Below, in pieces: positions 13,901-24,803 of a DNA stretch of 64,000 nt (the first letter of the stretch is position 1; each line of letters opens with the position of its first letter). The notes below the pieces were generated by a model that saw nothing but the letters and a program-made list of their open reading frames with translations, did not search any database and was not told the origin of the DNA. The position numbers and the translations under genes were made by a program. Source of the stretch: Jaapia argillacea MUCL 33604 (taxonomy: Eukaryota; Basidiomycota; Agaricomycetes; Jaapiales; Jaapiaceae); NCBI GenBank assembly GCA_000697665.1, contig KL197726.1, positions 640,452 through 704,451 of the forward strand, written 5' to 3'.

Positions 13901-14074
13901 TACATCCTGCAAACAAATTTCTGCAAACATACCAGTCAGTCGAGGGTGGAAACGAAATGTTGAGCGACACAGAGAGTCTTGAGAATGGTGAGTTCGAACA
14001 TAGTGAGTTGCCAGATGTTTTTTCCTCTGGAAAGCAGCATCACATTTCAAGCAACGAAAGCAAAAAGTAGCCAT
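10938..14074 (-). pseudogene. Plavaka-type DNA transposase, nearly complete, one in-frame TGA
   Basis: Transposase of the Plavaka group, CACTA-like DNA transposons abundant in mushroom-forming fungi. The start at 14,074 gives an N-terminal C2H2 finger (C-x2-C, then H-x4-H). Later exons show 'LYNTID', 'ILGADKTTVSVATGQNDF' (about 13,250), 'PDGHY' and 'DYPEQVVLAGIVQGWCPR' (about 12,870), and 'ITESKHIRAVKEPW' (about 11,900), all hallmarks I know from this family. The C-terminus ends in 'SLDAFTAFYVNKYADYH' just before 10,938. The frame is broken by an in-frame TGA near 11,252-11,254, in a context best explained by CGA to TGA. Intron gaps separate the exon blocks. Otherwise it spans the expected full length. 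Terminal repeats were not resolved. Confidence 0.85.
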
Positions 14075-14231
14075 TGAGCAAAAAGTGTTATAGCAAACAG
14101 CAAGAGTGAAGTGACTTCAAATTTTACCAGGACTTTCCTGACAGGAGACACAGTCCTTCACCTGTTGCCACATCACTCCACTCTGCCTCAACAACATTGA
14201 CATTCCCCCAAACCAAAAGCCTATAGCACAC
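14075..14231. promoter_or_regulatory. Shared upstream region of two divergent transposon genes
   Basis: Only 157 bp separate the transposase start (minus strand) from the start of the accessory gene (plus strand), so any promoters must be shared or back to back. The head-to-head layout suggests both genes belong to one element. No specific box is identified. Confidence 0.5.
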
Positions 14232-16588
14232 ATGGGTCGACAGACACACTCACAGAAGAAGAAAACCAATGCAATACTGGAGGAAGCTAGTGCCAGCATT
14301 GTAGCCCCCACGACACAAAAGAAGCGAGGATGGAAACTGAAGGCTGCGGCTACCACTCCTGGTCCACCAGCTGAGGATGGCAAAGTTCACAATTGCGAGC
14401 AAGACCCAACTCAGGGACCAGCAGCAGGAGATCCCCAGGATGACTCCAGCACCCCCATTCCACCACTGTCCATAGCTCCTCCACGACCCTATAGCACTCG
14501 ACCTTCAAACAATCCACACCCCAGAACCACAGCAGGGATCAAAAAGCAAAGGATGGCTGATATATCAGCAGAGGCTGAGCGAAAGAGACAGGAGAAGGAC
14601 AAGCTTGCAGAGAGAAGGAAACTGGAGATTGAGGAGAGGAGAAAGGAAGTTGAAGCCAAAATGAGGGTGCTGGCTAAGTTGGAGAATGACTATGCTAGGG
14701 ATCATGATGATATTGAACCTGTTGGTAACGGAGCAGTGGGCGGCACCAGTGATGTTGTGGATCGTCCATCGGTTGCGGGTGTAGGTGATGTTGGGGCTCA
14801 ACAAGAGCAGTTGGCAGCCGACCCTAAGCAACCGGCCAGAGGAAAGACAACAAAGAGTGACCAAGTAAGCTCTAATCTTTTTTCACATAGATTCGTGTTG
14901 ACTTGTGGAGCAGAATCCCAAGGCAAGAAAGACTAAGAAAGACGAACGTGAAGAATCGCATTTGGTGATGGATGCTTTAAGGAAGGAAGTTGCAAAGTGG
15001 AAAGCTGCGTGAGTTTCATTATCTTGGAAAGTCTGATGGATGGGCTTATCTATCGACTCACAGACCGGCTGAATCCGAGAAACCCACAAAGAAAGGCAAG
15101 ACTGTCCTGCCATCATTGCCTATGACTTGGAAGCAAAATGTTCATCCTCTCCTTGCAAAATCAGCTGCTGGGTCTCGGTCTGCCACTCCATCATCCCAAT
15201 CTGCCATCCCTGCTACATCCAATCCCACTGTTGTCCAACATAGACTCCCAAAACCAAACCATTGAAGAACCGACTCTCACGAAACCATTGGTGGCTTCAA
15301 TGATAATGATCTGGTGTTCAACCGGAAAGCTGCAATAATGCTTCCCCACAAGCACCATAACGTATGTGATTCCACTCTTGAAAATTCCCATCTAATTCAT
15401 CAATAGATGGTGGAAATTTTATCTGGCACTGAAGACGCTGATCTCAACTCGCTGTCACCAGTGGAGACTGAAGTCCCTGAGCAGAAACATCGCGCCAAGA
15501 CTTCTGTCCCAGAGGAGGACTCTAAATCTGTCGAAACACTTCCCAGTTGGGTGAAGAACGACTGGTGGACGACGGTTAAACCCACCCTGTGCGAGCTCAT
15601 GGGGCAATTCCCAAACCCTTGGAACATCAATGGGGATGCATTCCTGAAGTTACTGCATGAAGCCTTCAATTTGGTATACCCAGAACTCCAGATCAACCTT
15701 GAGGATGAGGAAGATGGCTTGAAGATCATCTTGGTGGTATGTGGTATAATTTATTGTCATGTTACCTCCGAGATGTCTAATATATGCCCTTTTACATAGG
15801 CTAAACAGGGTCAAGCCAACTGGCGCCGTGGATTCTTGAGGGCCACCACAACCACGGTGAAGGCTGCTCTACAGAAGTACACCAACCCCACTGCAGTCAA
15901 GAAATATGTCGCCTCTGCTAGCAAAGTCAAATCCGGAGCAGCATTTTGGGGTGAGCCAGGTTCCGACAATCCGAAAAATCCCAAAGTGAGTCTTCAGCCA
16001 GTCAATCACATCAATGAATGCTCACGCAAATCACATACTCTCAGGCACCAACCAATGCACTCCATACGGAGTTTATTTTCAAAACTCTTGCGTATCACTT
16101 GACGTCAACCCAAGGATTGGCTTTCATCGCTTCCGAAGATGAACTGGAGCTGGCTTATCCGCGAGGTGCCATTGCGATGTCTGCTGCGGCGGTATGTATA
16201 CTCCTTCTCTTTTCCTTCAATCTCTGATCACACTGTTACATAGGTTGAGTATGTATTCAAGTGCTAGTCCACCAGCAATTACAAAAAACCAACCCGACCT
16301 TTCGGTGGCCCAGAAATTACAAAGGCCACGGATAGTTGGAGCAAGAATGCCGTGATGCGATTGTGCGACAAGTCTCACCAGTTCAACAAATTCCTGGGAA
16401 GGGCTTACTCATATGTAAGCCTGCTGTCTCCGCAACTGGATGACGACAACAGGGCTCTCATCTTTGACCCCAGCAGCCCTCCCGTGGAAAACCAAGACCT
16501 GCAAATGGATGTCAACTGTGAGGAGGACGGTAACTGCAAGGATAATGGTGAGGATGGCGAGGACGAGGGCCTGAATTACGATGGGTAA
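14232..16588 (+). pseudogene. Transposon-associated accessory gene (DUF6532-like from memory), decayed
   Basis: Multi-exon gene divergent from the transposase. The N-terminal part (14,232-14,863) is basic and low-complexity, then a charged coiled-coil-like run rich in E, K and R. The C-terminal part (15,407-16,588) has 'FPNPWNINGDAFLKLLHEAF', 'NWRRGFLRATTTTVKAALQK' and an acidic tail. I associate this layout with a repeated basidiomycete family of unknown function (DUF6532). Two in-frame stops interrupt it: a TGA near 15,263 and a TAG near 16,268, both explainable by C-to-T change. Introns with proper GT-AG borders join the other blocks. Function is unknown; being paired with the transposase suggests a role in the element or hitch-hiking with it. 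Confidence 0.6.
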
Positions 16589-16719
16589 TGGATGGTGGTT
16601 CCCTTGCAATATAACCTATTAACAGTTGATTTTTTATACCCCAATCCCCCACTCAGTCTTTCCCAGTATCCGTTGACTAATCTGTGCCTGTGGTACTGTA
16701 TCTAGAATAGACAATCTAT

Positions 16720-16962
16720 TATTTTGGCATGATAATTCACCAAATGAAGCACAACTGCTGGCTTGAGTTGCTGAAGACTCTGACCAGGGTGACAATGCTG
16801 ATAGCTACTGAACATGCTGACAAAATCGGTAGTAGTCTGCTGAAACCAAAATTCCATGTTGCTGACAGCTGGCCGCTGAACGTCAATCTGAAGCATCTGA
16901 AGCTGCTGATAGGCACTATCAGTGCTGTCAGCACGGTTTGCAGATTTGCTGATGCACGGGGC
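16720..16962. repeat. Short GCTGACA/TGTCAGC motifs, possible transposon subterminal repeats
   Basis: GCTGACA occurs at 16,816-16,822 and 16,861-16,867, and the near-palindrome GTGCTGTCAGCAC at 16,922-16,934, among many CTGCTGA/GCTGAA variants. This lies between the accessory gene and the point (about 16,962) where similarity between the two NLR N-terminal modules stops. Clustered short inverted motifs near an insertion edge are what transposase-binding subterminal repeats look like. The other end of the element was not found. Confidence 0.35.
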
Positions 16963-17347
16963 AATCTTTCATCGCGAAGGAAACATACCGTCCAAACTCG
17001 TCAATGTTTCCCTTCAGCTCCTCCTCGATCTCCTCTTGACACTTCCCCTCGAAGCACTTCACGAGAGTACCAACAAGATCACAAGCGCGAGTAGCAATGG
17101 TCATGCAGTCCTCCTTGTTAGATCTCACCTTCTACAAATTCATCACCGTCAATAAAAGCCTTCATCGGAGAACCAGTCCACTCACCTGGGCAACTTCGAT
17201 CAACTGCTTCGCGACCTGAACCGTAGCTTCCAAACCTGGGACAGCAATCGCGCCGTCGGGGAGGTCGGCTAGAAAAGTCATTGCGAAATCGGAGTTATCC
17301 AACACCGCGTCGGCGACACCCTTATTCTTGCCTTGGCCTTTGAACAT
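16928..17347 (-). pseudogene. Orphan NLR N-terminal helical module (truncated copy)
   Basis: Two exons (17,347-17,186 and 17,131-16,989) have exactly the lengths (162 and 143 nt), phases and intron position of exons 1-2 of the NLR at 56.9 kb. By eye the proteins are about 76% and 79% identical. The start is MFKGQGKNKGVADAVL; then come an amphipathic stretch (GAIAVPGL..AKQLIEVAQ) and a KE-rich helix ending at NIDEFGR. Similarity continues upstream into the promoter (about 95 bp) and ends inside the second intron near 16,962. Reading through that intron gives a stop at 16,928 and a product of about 121 residues. No NB-ARC or TPR follows. It could be a broken NLR or a stand-alone small protein; both exons remain open despite the divergence. 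Confidence 0.72.
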
Positions 17348-17442
17348 GGTCTTACTTGCTACTCGAAATTTGAGATGCTGGTGGTGGTGGGAGATAGAGA
17401 AGGGCAGCGCCGAATCTGGATTGGAGATTGGGTGCGATTAGC

Positions 17443-19085
17443 ACGTGTGCGAGTCGAGCGAAAGTCGCGTGGTGTCCACCGAAAGGTCACGGTCAACTCA
17501 GCGCAACTCTATTACCCCCCGAGGACCACTGTCGCCAAGTTCAAGTACTGTTTCGACAGGGCCAAGATCAACATTCTCCCGGGACTAAATCTCAGGCGAT
17601 CCATTTCTCTACTTCGACTTTGGCGACTGGTCGACCAAGTACTCAAGCAAGATTGATATATTTCAATATGCTCGGCCCCCCTCCCCTCCCCTCCCCACCA
17701 CGTCCTCTTCACACCCATCTGTCGAAAAAAATGCTGTCAATTTGCCCCAGTCTCGTTACTCTCAGTATTTATGGTCCGTCGCTCATCTGTCTCTTGGTCT
17801 TGCCTTGTGATTCGTGTGGCGTCTCAAGTGCTAGTCCTCACCCTGGGCCATATGTTGTTGTGCCCCCTCAACTCCTGGCCAAACTGAGGAAATATATTAA
17901 GATATCCTGGCCTCTGACAAGTCTACTCCACGCTTTTACATTTGACCCTCCACTGGTCTATGGATACCAAGCTCTTCCTTTCAAAAGTTCCTTGGCTGAA
18001 AGTATTTTTATTACCCTGGAGGACGACACACTACCTCTGAAAACGAACCCAGGCGCTCGGCTGGGCATTTTCGATCTGTTAACGATACTTTCATTGTGCG
18101 ATTTGTATTCGATCGTCTCTTCCTAACTTTCAATTCGCCGCCTGTAATGCTTATCTTGGCGTCGGCAGAGCTGGTGTTGCTTGGGACGATCCTCACTTCG
18201 CCTTGGACTCCCTCGCCTCTCAATCGACTTGTTTCTGACCGAGAGGGGTTATCAGTCCGCCTGCTGGTATTCTTTGGGTATTCTTACCACCTTCCCCCTC
18301 TGGAGTTGGGGTTGTGACGCCACTTCTACCCCAACTTCGGTGGTTCTCCCTTCTGTGGGAGACGATATTTTTATTTTTGTGATTCAGAAGGTTCTTTTGA
18401 CCTCTCATTCGTTGGTTTTACCCACTCCAACCTATATCCGTCCCCAAGCAAACCGGTGACGGAGAGAACTGGGTCCGTCCACTCAGATCGTCAACTGTGC
18501 GCAGCCACGACTCGCCTGCTGTTTGATTCATGTCACCGTTCCTGTCTTGGCTCATTTATCATGGGGGTACTCGCTTCGTAATGTTTCAAAGCGGGTTTTG
18601 AATCCCTCCGAATGGTGAGAATAGATCCAAAAGCCGCCTTCCGGTTCAAGTGAGGATAACTGTATGGTGTGGTCAATTCCGCAAGGCTGGTTAGGTCCCT
18701 TCTCAATTCTCCTCCCTTCTCTCGATACTGTTGGGTTTATTGTACCTTGCGAACGGTATCCATTGTTTCCCCACCTGAGCAAAGTACAAAGGCCCAGGTT
18801 CTCCGAACAATAGCCTCCAGCTTATGTAAGCACCAATACCACGTTTTGGCTGCTCCACCGTTGGCGCTGGCTGTGTCTTCTGCACCTCCTCTGTCCAGCA
18901 GGCTACTAGGCAGTTCCTTAGCTTTCCCTTAATATCTCACCATCCTTTTCTATTACTGAACGATTCTCCGACGCTTTCCTGGTTTCTAGTCAACGTGCAA
19001 ACCTGCGCGTGGTTCCCTGCCGATCTCTACACCAAACAATCTCAAGTTTAAACACTATCTATACCACCAATTTACGTCTACACAC
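17443..19085. other. Intergenic, no supported gene
   Basis: Several open frames up to about 230 codons exist here but overlap on both strands, lack recognisable domains and are pyrimidine-rich on the plus strand. I see no coherent exon chain. It should hold the promoter of the channel gene that starts at 19,086. Confidence 0.5.
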
Positions 19086-22000
19086 ATGTCGAATGATTCA
19101 AGTCCTGACATTGGCACTATCATCGACCAAAATGCCAATCGGACGCTGGCGCCCAAAGCGGTTTTGTCCCAGGTGTTGTTGATGACAGCATTCTCGGTGA
19201 GTCGTGATCAGTGGCGAGGACAACCTGGACTTACGGTGGGGTAGGCTATTACGATCGTAGTGTTCAATATTCTGCGGCCAAGGAACAAGGCAAGTTTCAG
19301 GACGTAGCCGTCGTTACATGCGATTAACTTCTCACAGGTCATCTACGAGCCCAAAGTCAAGTACCATGTGGGCAACCAGAAGCCACCACCTATATCCCCC
19401 TCTGTTTTTGGATGGGTGTCACCCTTGGTCCGCTGCAAAGAAGCCGATCTCGTCGACAAGATTGGTCTGGATGCTATCACCTACCTCCGATTCCTCCGCC
19501 TCTCTCGATGGCTCTTCAGTGCTGTCGCTCTTCTCGTCTGCGCTGTCCTCGTCCCAATCAACATCACATTTAATCTCAAGCAAGTTACCGCGGCTAACCA
19601 ACCGGATATCCTGACAATGATGACCATACGAAATGTTACCGGAAACCTCCTCTTCGCGCACATCACAGTGATGTGGGGTGTGACGGGTTTGGTGCTTGGT
19701 TTCGTTTACATTCATTGGAAGAATATGGTCCGGCTACGACAAGCATGGTTCCGATCACCAGAGTACCAGGAATCGTTTTACGCACGAACGCTCTTGGTCC
19801 TCCGTGTACCCCGGTCTCTCCAGTCGGACGAAGGCATTCGAGCTACGTTCCAGTCCGTCCAAGTGCCATATCCCACGACCTCAGTTCATATCGGTAGGAA
19901 GGTCGGGAGACTGCCGGAGTTGATTGAGTATCACAATAACACGGTTAGGGAGTTGGAGGAGGTTTTGGTTCGTTACTTGAAGGGAGGGAAGATCAGAAGT
20001 ACCAGGCCCACTATCACATTGGGTGGATTCTTGGGATTCGGTGGACAGAAGAAGGATGCCATTGATTTCTACACGTACGTGGTGTCACCCCTAGGCCGCA
20101 CATGGGTTTAGACTGATCAACTCTCAGCGCGAAATTGAAACGAACAGAAGCAGCTGTCGAGGAATACCGTATCCAGATCGATTCTCGCAAACCCGAGAAT
20201 TACGGTTTCGCCTCCATGGCCGCAGTCCCGTATGCCCACATTGTCGCCAACATGCTGAAGAACAAGAAACCAAAAGGGACCACAGTCACTCTCGCCCCCA
20301 ACCCGAAAGACATTATCTGGAGTAACATCACCAAATCACCCGCTGACGTTGCTCGACTCAAGATGACGGGTTTCATCATCCTCGCCGTTATCTGTTTCTT
20401 CAACACCGTCCCGCTCTTCGTCATTTCGATTTTGGCCAACTTGACAGCTATTGCGTCGTTTGTGCCGTTCTTGCAATCGTGGGCAAATGATTCGCCGACG
20501 TTCTTTGCTGTCGTTTCTGGTGTGCTGCCTCCGGCCGTTTCGGCTTTGTTTGGTTACTTCTTGCCTATCATCATGCGCAAGTGAGTTGTTTGTCGTATGC
20601 GGATTTGTGGAATACTTCTGACACGATCCATTTTTCTAGGACGAGTAAGTATCAGGGTGCCCATACTCACTCGAGGTTGGATCGAGCCGTCGTCGCGCGA
20701 TACTTCGCGTTCTTGGTAATCTCTCAGTTGGTGATTTTCACTTTGATTGGTGTTATCTTTCGTGAGTCTTCTCTCCCTATACGCGTAGCTGCTCCATGTT
20801 GACACGATTGTGATAGATGCGGTCGAGGAAATTATCATTCAGATTGGTCAACATAATAACTTCCAGCAGATCCTCAATAACCTTGACAGTCAGTCGCATT
20901 GATGTAGTCCCAGTATCTTCATCCGTGACCCTGGTTTGTGCAGAGCTTCCTGGGACCATCAACCGCACCTACATCGATCAGTCTTCGTATTGGTTGACAT
21001 TCTTCCCGTCCGTTACCTACTCACTCAACTCTCTGTTATCATATGCTCATACTCCTGCTTGAATTCCAGCCTCCGTGGATTCCTCGCCATCTTTGATCTA
21101 GCCCAGATCCTGAAACTAGCGTGGACATCTTTCAGGACCCGGTATGTGACACTCACCCCACACCTTTTTTTTCGCTTATTTGATGTATGGTTTGGCAGTG
21201 TATTTGGACGAACACCTCGAGATATTCGAGACTGGACTCAACCCCCCGATTTTGAGTATGCTATCTATTAGTCAGTACCCCTTTCTTTTTCATAGTCTAT
21301 ACGGGTCTCATCTGTGTCCTTGCATTAGTTCAAATATTGTAAGCATCTGCTAGTTAAAGCTGTGGGCGTTCTGAATCGATCGGTCCCCTCGATAGCTGTT
21401 TATGATCTGTGTCGGACTTATTTTCGCACCTCTCGCGCCTCTTGTCGCCGTTGCTGCTGCTGTGGTGCTCTGGGTGAGCTCATGGGTCTACAAGTACCAG
21501 CTCATGTTTGTGTTTGTATCTAAAGTTGAAACTGGTGGTGTGAGTGCCCCCTTCTTCATGTTGACTTTCTTGATTGACGAATTTCGTTCAACTAGCGATT
21601 ATGGAATCCCGTCATTAATCGCTTGTTGGCTTCCTGTGTCCTCATGCAACTTCTCATGACTCTCAGTTCGTGTCTCACCTCCAATCCTTGTCGACCTATC
21701 TCATCACTTCTCAATAGCCATGGGTCTGCAGATGGGCTGGGGAACGTACCACTGGGTGGCCACCGTCCCGCCCATCTTCGTCGTATTCTTCTTCAAAGCC
21801 TACCTTAAGCGGACCTTTGACCGTCATTTCCGATACTACGTTCCTTCGGACGAGGAACTGCGTCGTGCGAAAATTCATTCTGAGCGTGCCGATCATAAGG
21901 GTAACCGGTTGGAGAAGCGCTTCGGCCACCCTGCACTCCATTCGGAATTGTTCACACCCATGTTGCACGCGAAGATGATGCCTTTGCTGAGAGAGGTGTA

Positions 22001-22784
22001 TAGCGGGAAGATTAGTAACGATAAGGCTGTCCTGGGCGAGTATGGTGGGCAGAAGATGGAAACGCAGATCATGCCTGGTGGTATTCGCATTGCTGGTATT
22101 GACCAGGTATGTTCCATCCATAATCTGATTCAGCTCAATCTAGATTCTAACCCATTTTCCTTGTAGAATGACTTGGAATACGATCCCGCGTTGTATCAAC
22201 GTGACAGGGGAGAGTTAGATTGGGATCAGCGGTCAATGGCGTCTACTGCTGCTCTCAATGACTTCAGCGACGGCGCATCGTTGCAACCTGCCAAATCTCA
22301 ATACTATGCTAATGGACGAGCGTCTCCTGCGCCTTCTGGGCGTGGTGTACCCGCTGGATACGATCGATATATGGCCCAAGGACCTACTGGCCCTCAGAAC
22401 GATATCGAGCTTTCAAGATTAGACTCGGACCAGCAGCCATTACTATATGCGCCTGGTTCACAAGGATATTTCGACCCGCGGGGTAATCCAAGCTCAAGCT
22501 CCATAACGCTCAATGGAACGCCACCCTTACCACAATATCCTCCCTCACAGCAGGGTAGCCCTGGTGAGGGCTATCGACAAGCACCCGTTCATCGACCGTA
22601 CCCTAGCCGGCAGATGACCTCATACACCTCCGAGGTCGACCTCACTTACAATGCTGGCCATCAGCAGAGACCCAGTGAAAACTATGACCAAGCGCCTGGA
22701 CAACGCTCTTATACGCCTACACGGCCGCCATCGGACTCAAGTAATAATGTTGCTGGGAGGGGAGCGTATGGACGTGGGCTGTAA
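19086..22784 (+). CDS. CSC1/OSCA-like calcium-permeable channel (DUF221 family)
   Basis: Multi-pass membrane protein of the CSC1/Rsn1/Phm7 (OSCA/TMEM63) family, mechanically or osmotically gated cation channels of plasma or internal membranes. Exon 1 begins MSNDSSPDIG and leads into a hydrophobic segment (AITIVVFNILRPRNK). The family N-terminal order follows: 'VIYEPKVKYH', 'GWVSPLV', two membrane helices, then the cytosolic RNA-binding-like loop (about 19,780-20,300). The channel core is 'IIWSNITKSPADVARLKM' followed by several long hydrophobic helices to about 21,850. After 'RYYVPSDEELRRAKIH' comes a long polar Pro/Ser/Gln-rich tail ending at 22,784. At least ten short introns are needed; the second uses a GC-AG donor (19,290-19,337). 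I judge it intact, though some exon edges between 20,760 and 21,720 are approximate. Confidence 0.9.
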
Positions 22785-23168
22785 TTGTTGGATTTGGACG
22801 GTTCTGGTTTCATCATACTGTTAGGTTGTATTGGGACTTCGTTGTCCATATATCATTGGTCTCATACCTCTTTGCATTCATTTCCCTCGCATCTGGAGTT
22901 TTGATTTCCGGTTTCTGACACTGCATCGTAGAATTCATACAGTCAGGATCTCTGTACATTGTTGACCATTGGTGATTAGTTGGTCCCTTGACTATCCTAT
23001 ATGATGTATTTGTGCCGTAGTATTAGTATCGACCACCTTTCGTCGCACACAGAATGACCACTTTTGCGGCAAGCGTATCTGTGCAAGCTGTGTGTCTTGA
23101 CTCTTACCATCATCATCTGTTTTTACTCCGCACGTTCTCGGGCGACGGTCTTTGTTCCTGTATCTTCA
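22785..23168. other. Intergenic
   Basis: 3' region of the channel gene and 5' region of the Impact-domain gene. No further feature seen. Confidence 0.5.
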
Positions 23169-23990
23169 ATGTCCACTCTAGATCCCTTTGTGAGATCATC
23201 TCGTTCTATACCCAAGGTCCTTGCCACCTCTCAAGAGATTCGTGACCGGAGTTCGACTTTCGTGGGGACTATTTATCGGGCAGCGACTGAGGCTGAGGCT
23301 CGCTCAATCGTAAAGCACCATAGGCATGTGGTTCATGGTGCAAAGCCAGCCAGCCACGAGATCACAGCATGGAGGTGTATGGTGCTAAAGGAAGGGAAGA
23401 GTGGGTTAGAAGGGCCGGATGACTTTGAAGTTAGGAGTGGCAGCGATGATGACGGTGAAAAGTATGGTGGGGCCAAGGTGCTCAAAGTCATGCAAACGGA
23501 AGGTGTCTTGGATGCTGTGGTCATCGTGAGTCGTTGGTAAGTACATTTCAGGCGTTTGACACCATCTTGAAAGTAAGAATATCCTAACATTTTCCTCACC
23601 CGAAACAGGTATGGGGGAATCATGTTGGGTCCTATTCGCTTCACCCACATTGAGACCTGCGCTCGCGAGGTTTGTCGAGCCTACAAGACAAAGGAAGAAA
23701 TGGACGAGTGCCTCGCCATTTTGGCATCCCTCGACGAGGAACTCGCGAATCTTCGCCAGGAGCTTGCGCAGTTGTCACCAAAGCCAACGCCAGATCCTGT
23801 TTCCCAAGAGGCACAGCCGGTCCAGGTTGGCTCTGCACGTGGTCATTCGGCCAAACCTTCCTATGATGCCCTTACTGCCTCGTCGGATATCGCCAAGGGG
23901 CGCCGTCTCATCAATGCCAGAGAGAGTGCTATCAGATCCCTGAAAGCACTGATCGCCAAGAAGAGAGCCACAGATGTACCTTCGACCTGA
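23169..23990 (+). CDS. Impact N-terminal (UPF0029) domain protein
   Basis: Two exons, 23,169-23,536 and 23,609-23,990, joined within a Trp codon give 249 residues. The signature straddles the junction: VVIVSRW then YGGIMLGPIRFTHIE, the conserved core of the Impact/YIH1 domain (ribosomal S5 domain 2-like fold). In yeast Yih1 and mammalian IMPACT this domain accompanies an RWD domain that blocks Gcn2 activation by Gcn1; here no RWD domain is present, so Gcn2 regulation should not be assumed. The C-terminal third is charged and partly coiled-coil-like (MDECLAILASLDEELANLRQ). I chose the Met at 23,169 (MSTLDPFVR); an in-frame Met at 23,064 would add a hydrophobic leader that does not look native to the family. 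Confidence 0.85.
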
Positions 23991-24803
23991 GTTACCGCTA
24001 ATTTCCATCGTGGCTGGTTCACCAATCATCTGCTCAGCGTAGCGGCACGGCACGGGATTTTCGTAACCCATGACCTGTACGCCCCCAAAATCGATTGGTC
24101 CAATCCTACTTTATGCATGTCAGTGACTTACTCGATGCCTCTGTGACTCATTTTACTGACTAATTTGTTCCAGCGGCTCTCATGTCCGTAATTTGGACAA
24201 CGACCACCCTGGGACCAACCTTCAGACGTCATTTACGAAGCCTGCTCTTGCCCGAGGTTGTGTTAACTGGCGTCGTGAAGACAGATCAGCCCGCTGCTGC
24301 GTCTTTGTCTGTTATCTCGCTGTCCAAAGCGGCAATACTCCCAGGTGATGGTGAGCAGCCGGACCTTGTGGTGCGATTGTCAGGTAGTCGGAGAACATCT
24401 TTGTCCCATGTTACAGTATCGTCCTCCACAACTTATCACTGATGCATGTAATATCATTTTCACTGTTATAAATCCACGAGATTGTTTGAGGTTTGGCGCC
24501 TGGAAACTTGACGGAGTCCCGCCACACCGTGACCATCTTTCCTTCCTCCCACTCCCATAACCGATCTTGAAGCTTATCGTGTGCCCAACTCAGGCGACTG
24601 GCAAATCACCTTGCTGGCCCGTACACAACGCGTAACTGGCTATCTGAGCTTACGACCCCATTATGCATTATGGGCCGGGTTCGGCTGTTATGACGAATTC
24701 CAGGAGAACTTTGGCGCAAGAATGTGCAAGTCGCACAGTGTACAATTAGCCCACCTCTTGTGCACTTCCCACAAACTCCCAACAATTCGCAGAGGTTCAG
24801 AGC
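23991..24803. other. Intergenic, no supported gene
   Basis: One open frame of about 86 codons at 24,182 has no recognisable motif and no partner exons. Probably the promoter region of the F-box gene. Confidence 0.5.

Noticed and set aside
17428-18126. A 232-codon plus-strand frame upstream of the channel gene
   Set aside because: No domain, starts inside the duplicated promoter of the NLR-like module, and lies in pyrimidine-rich DNA.
23064-23168. Upstream in-frame Met of the Impact-domain gene giving a hydrophobic leader
   Set aside because: The extra 35 residues do not resemble family members and the Met at 23,169 gives the usual N-terminus.
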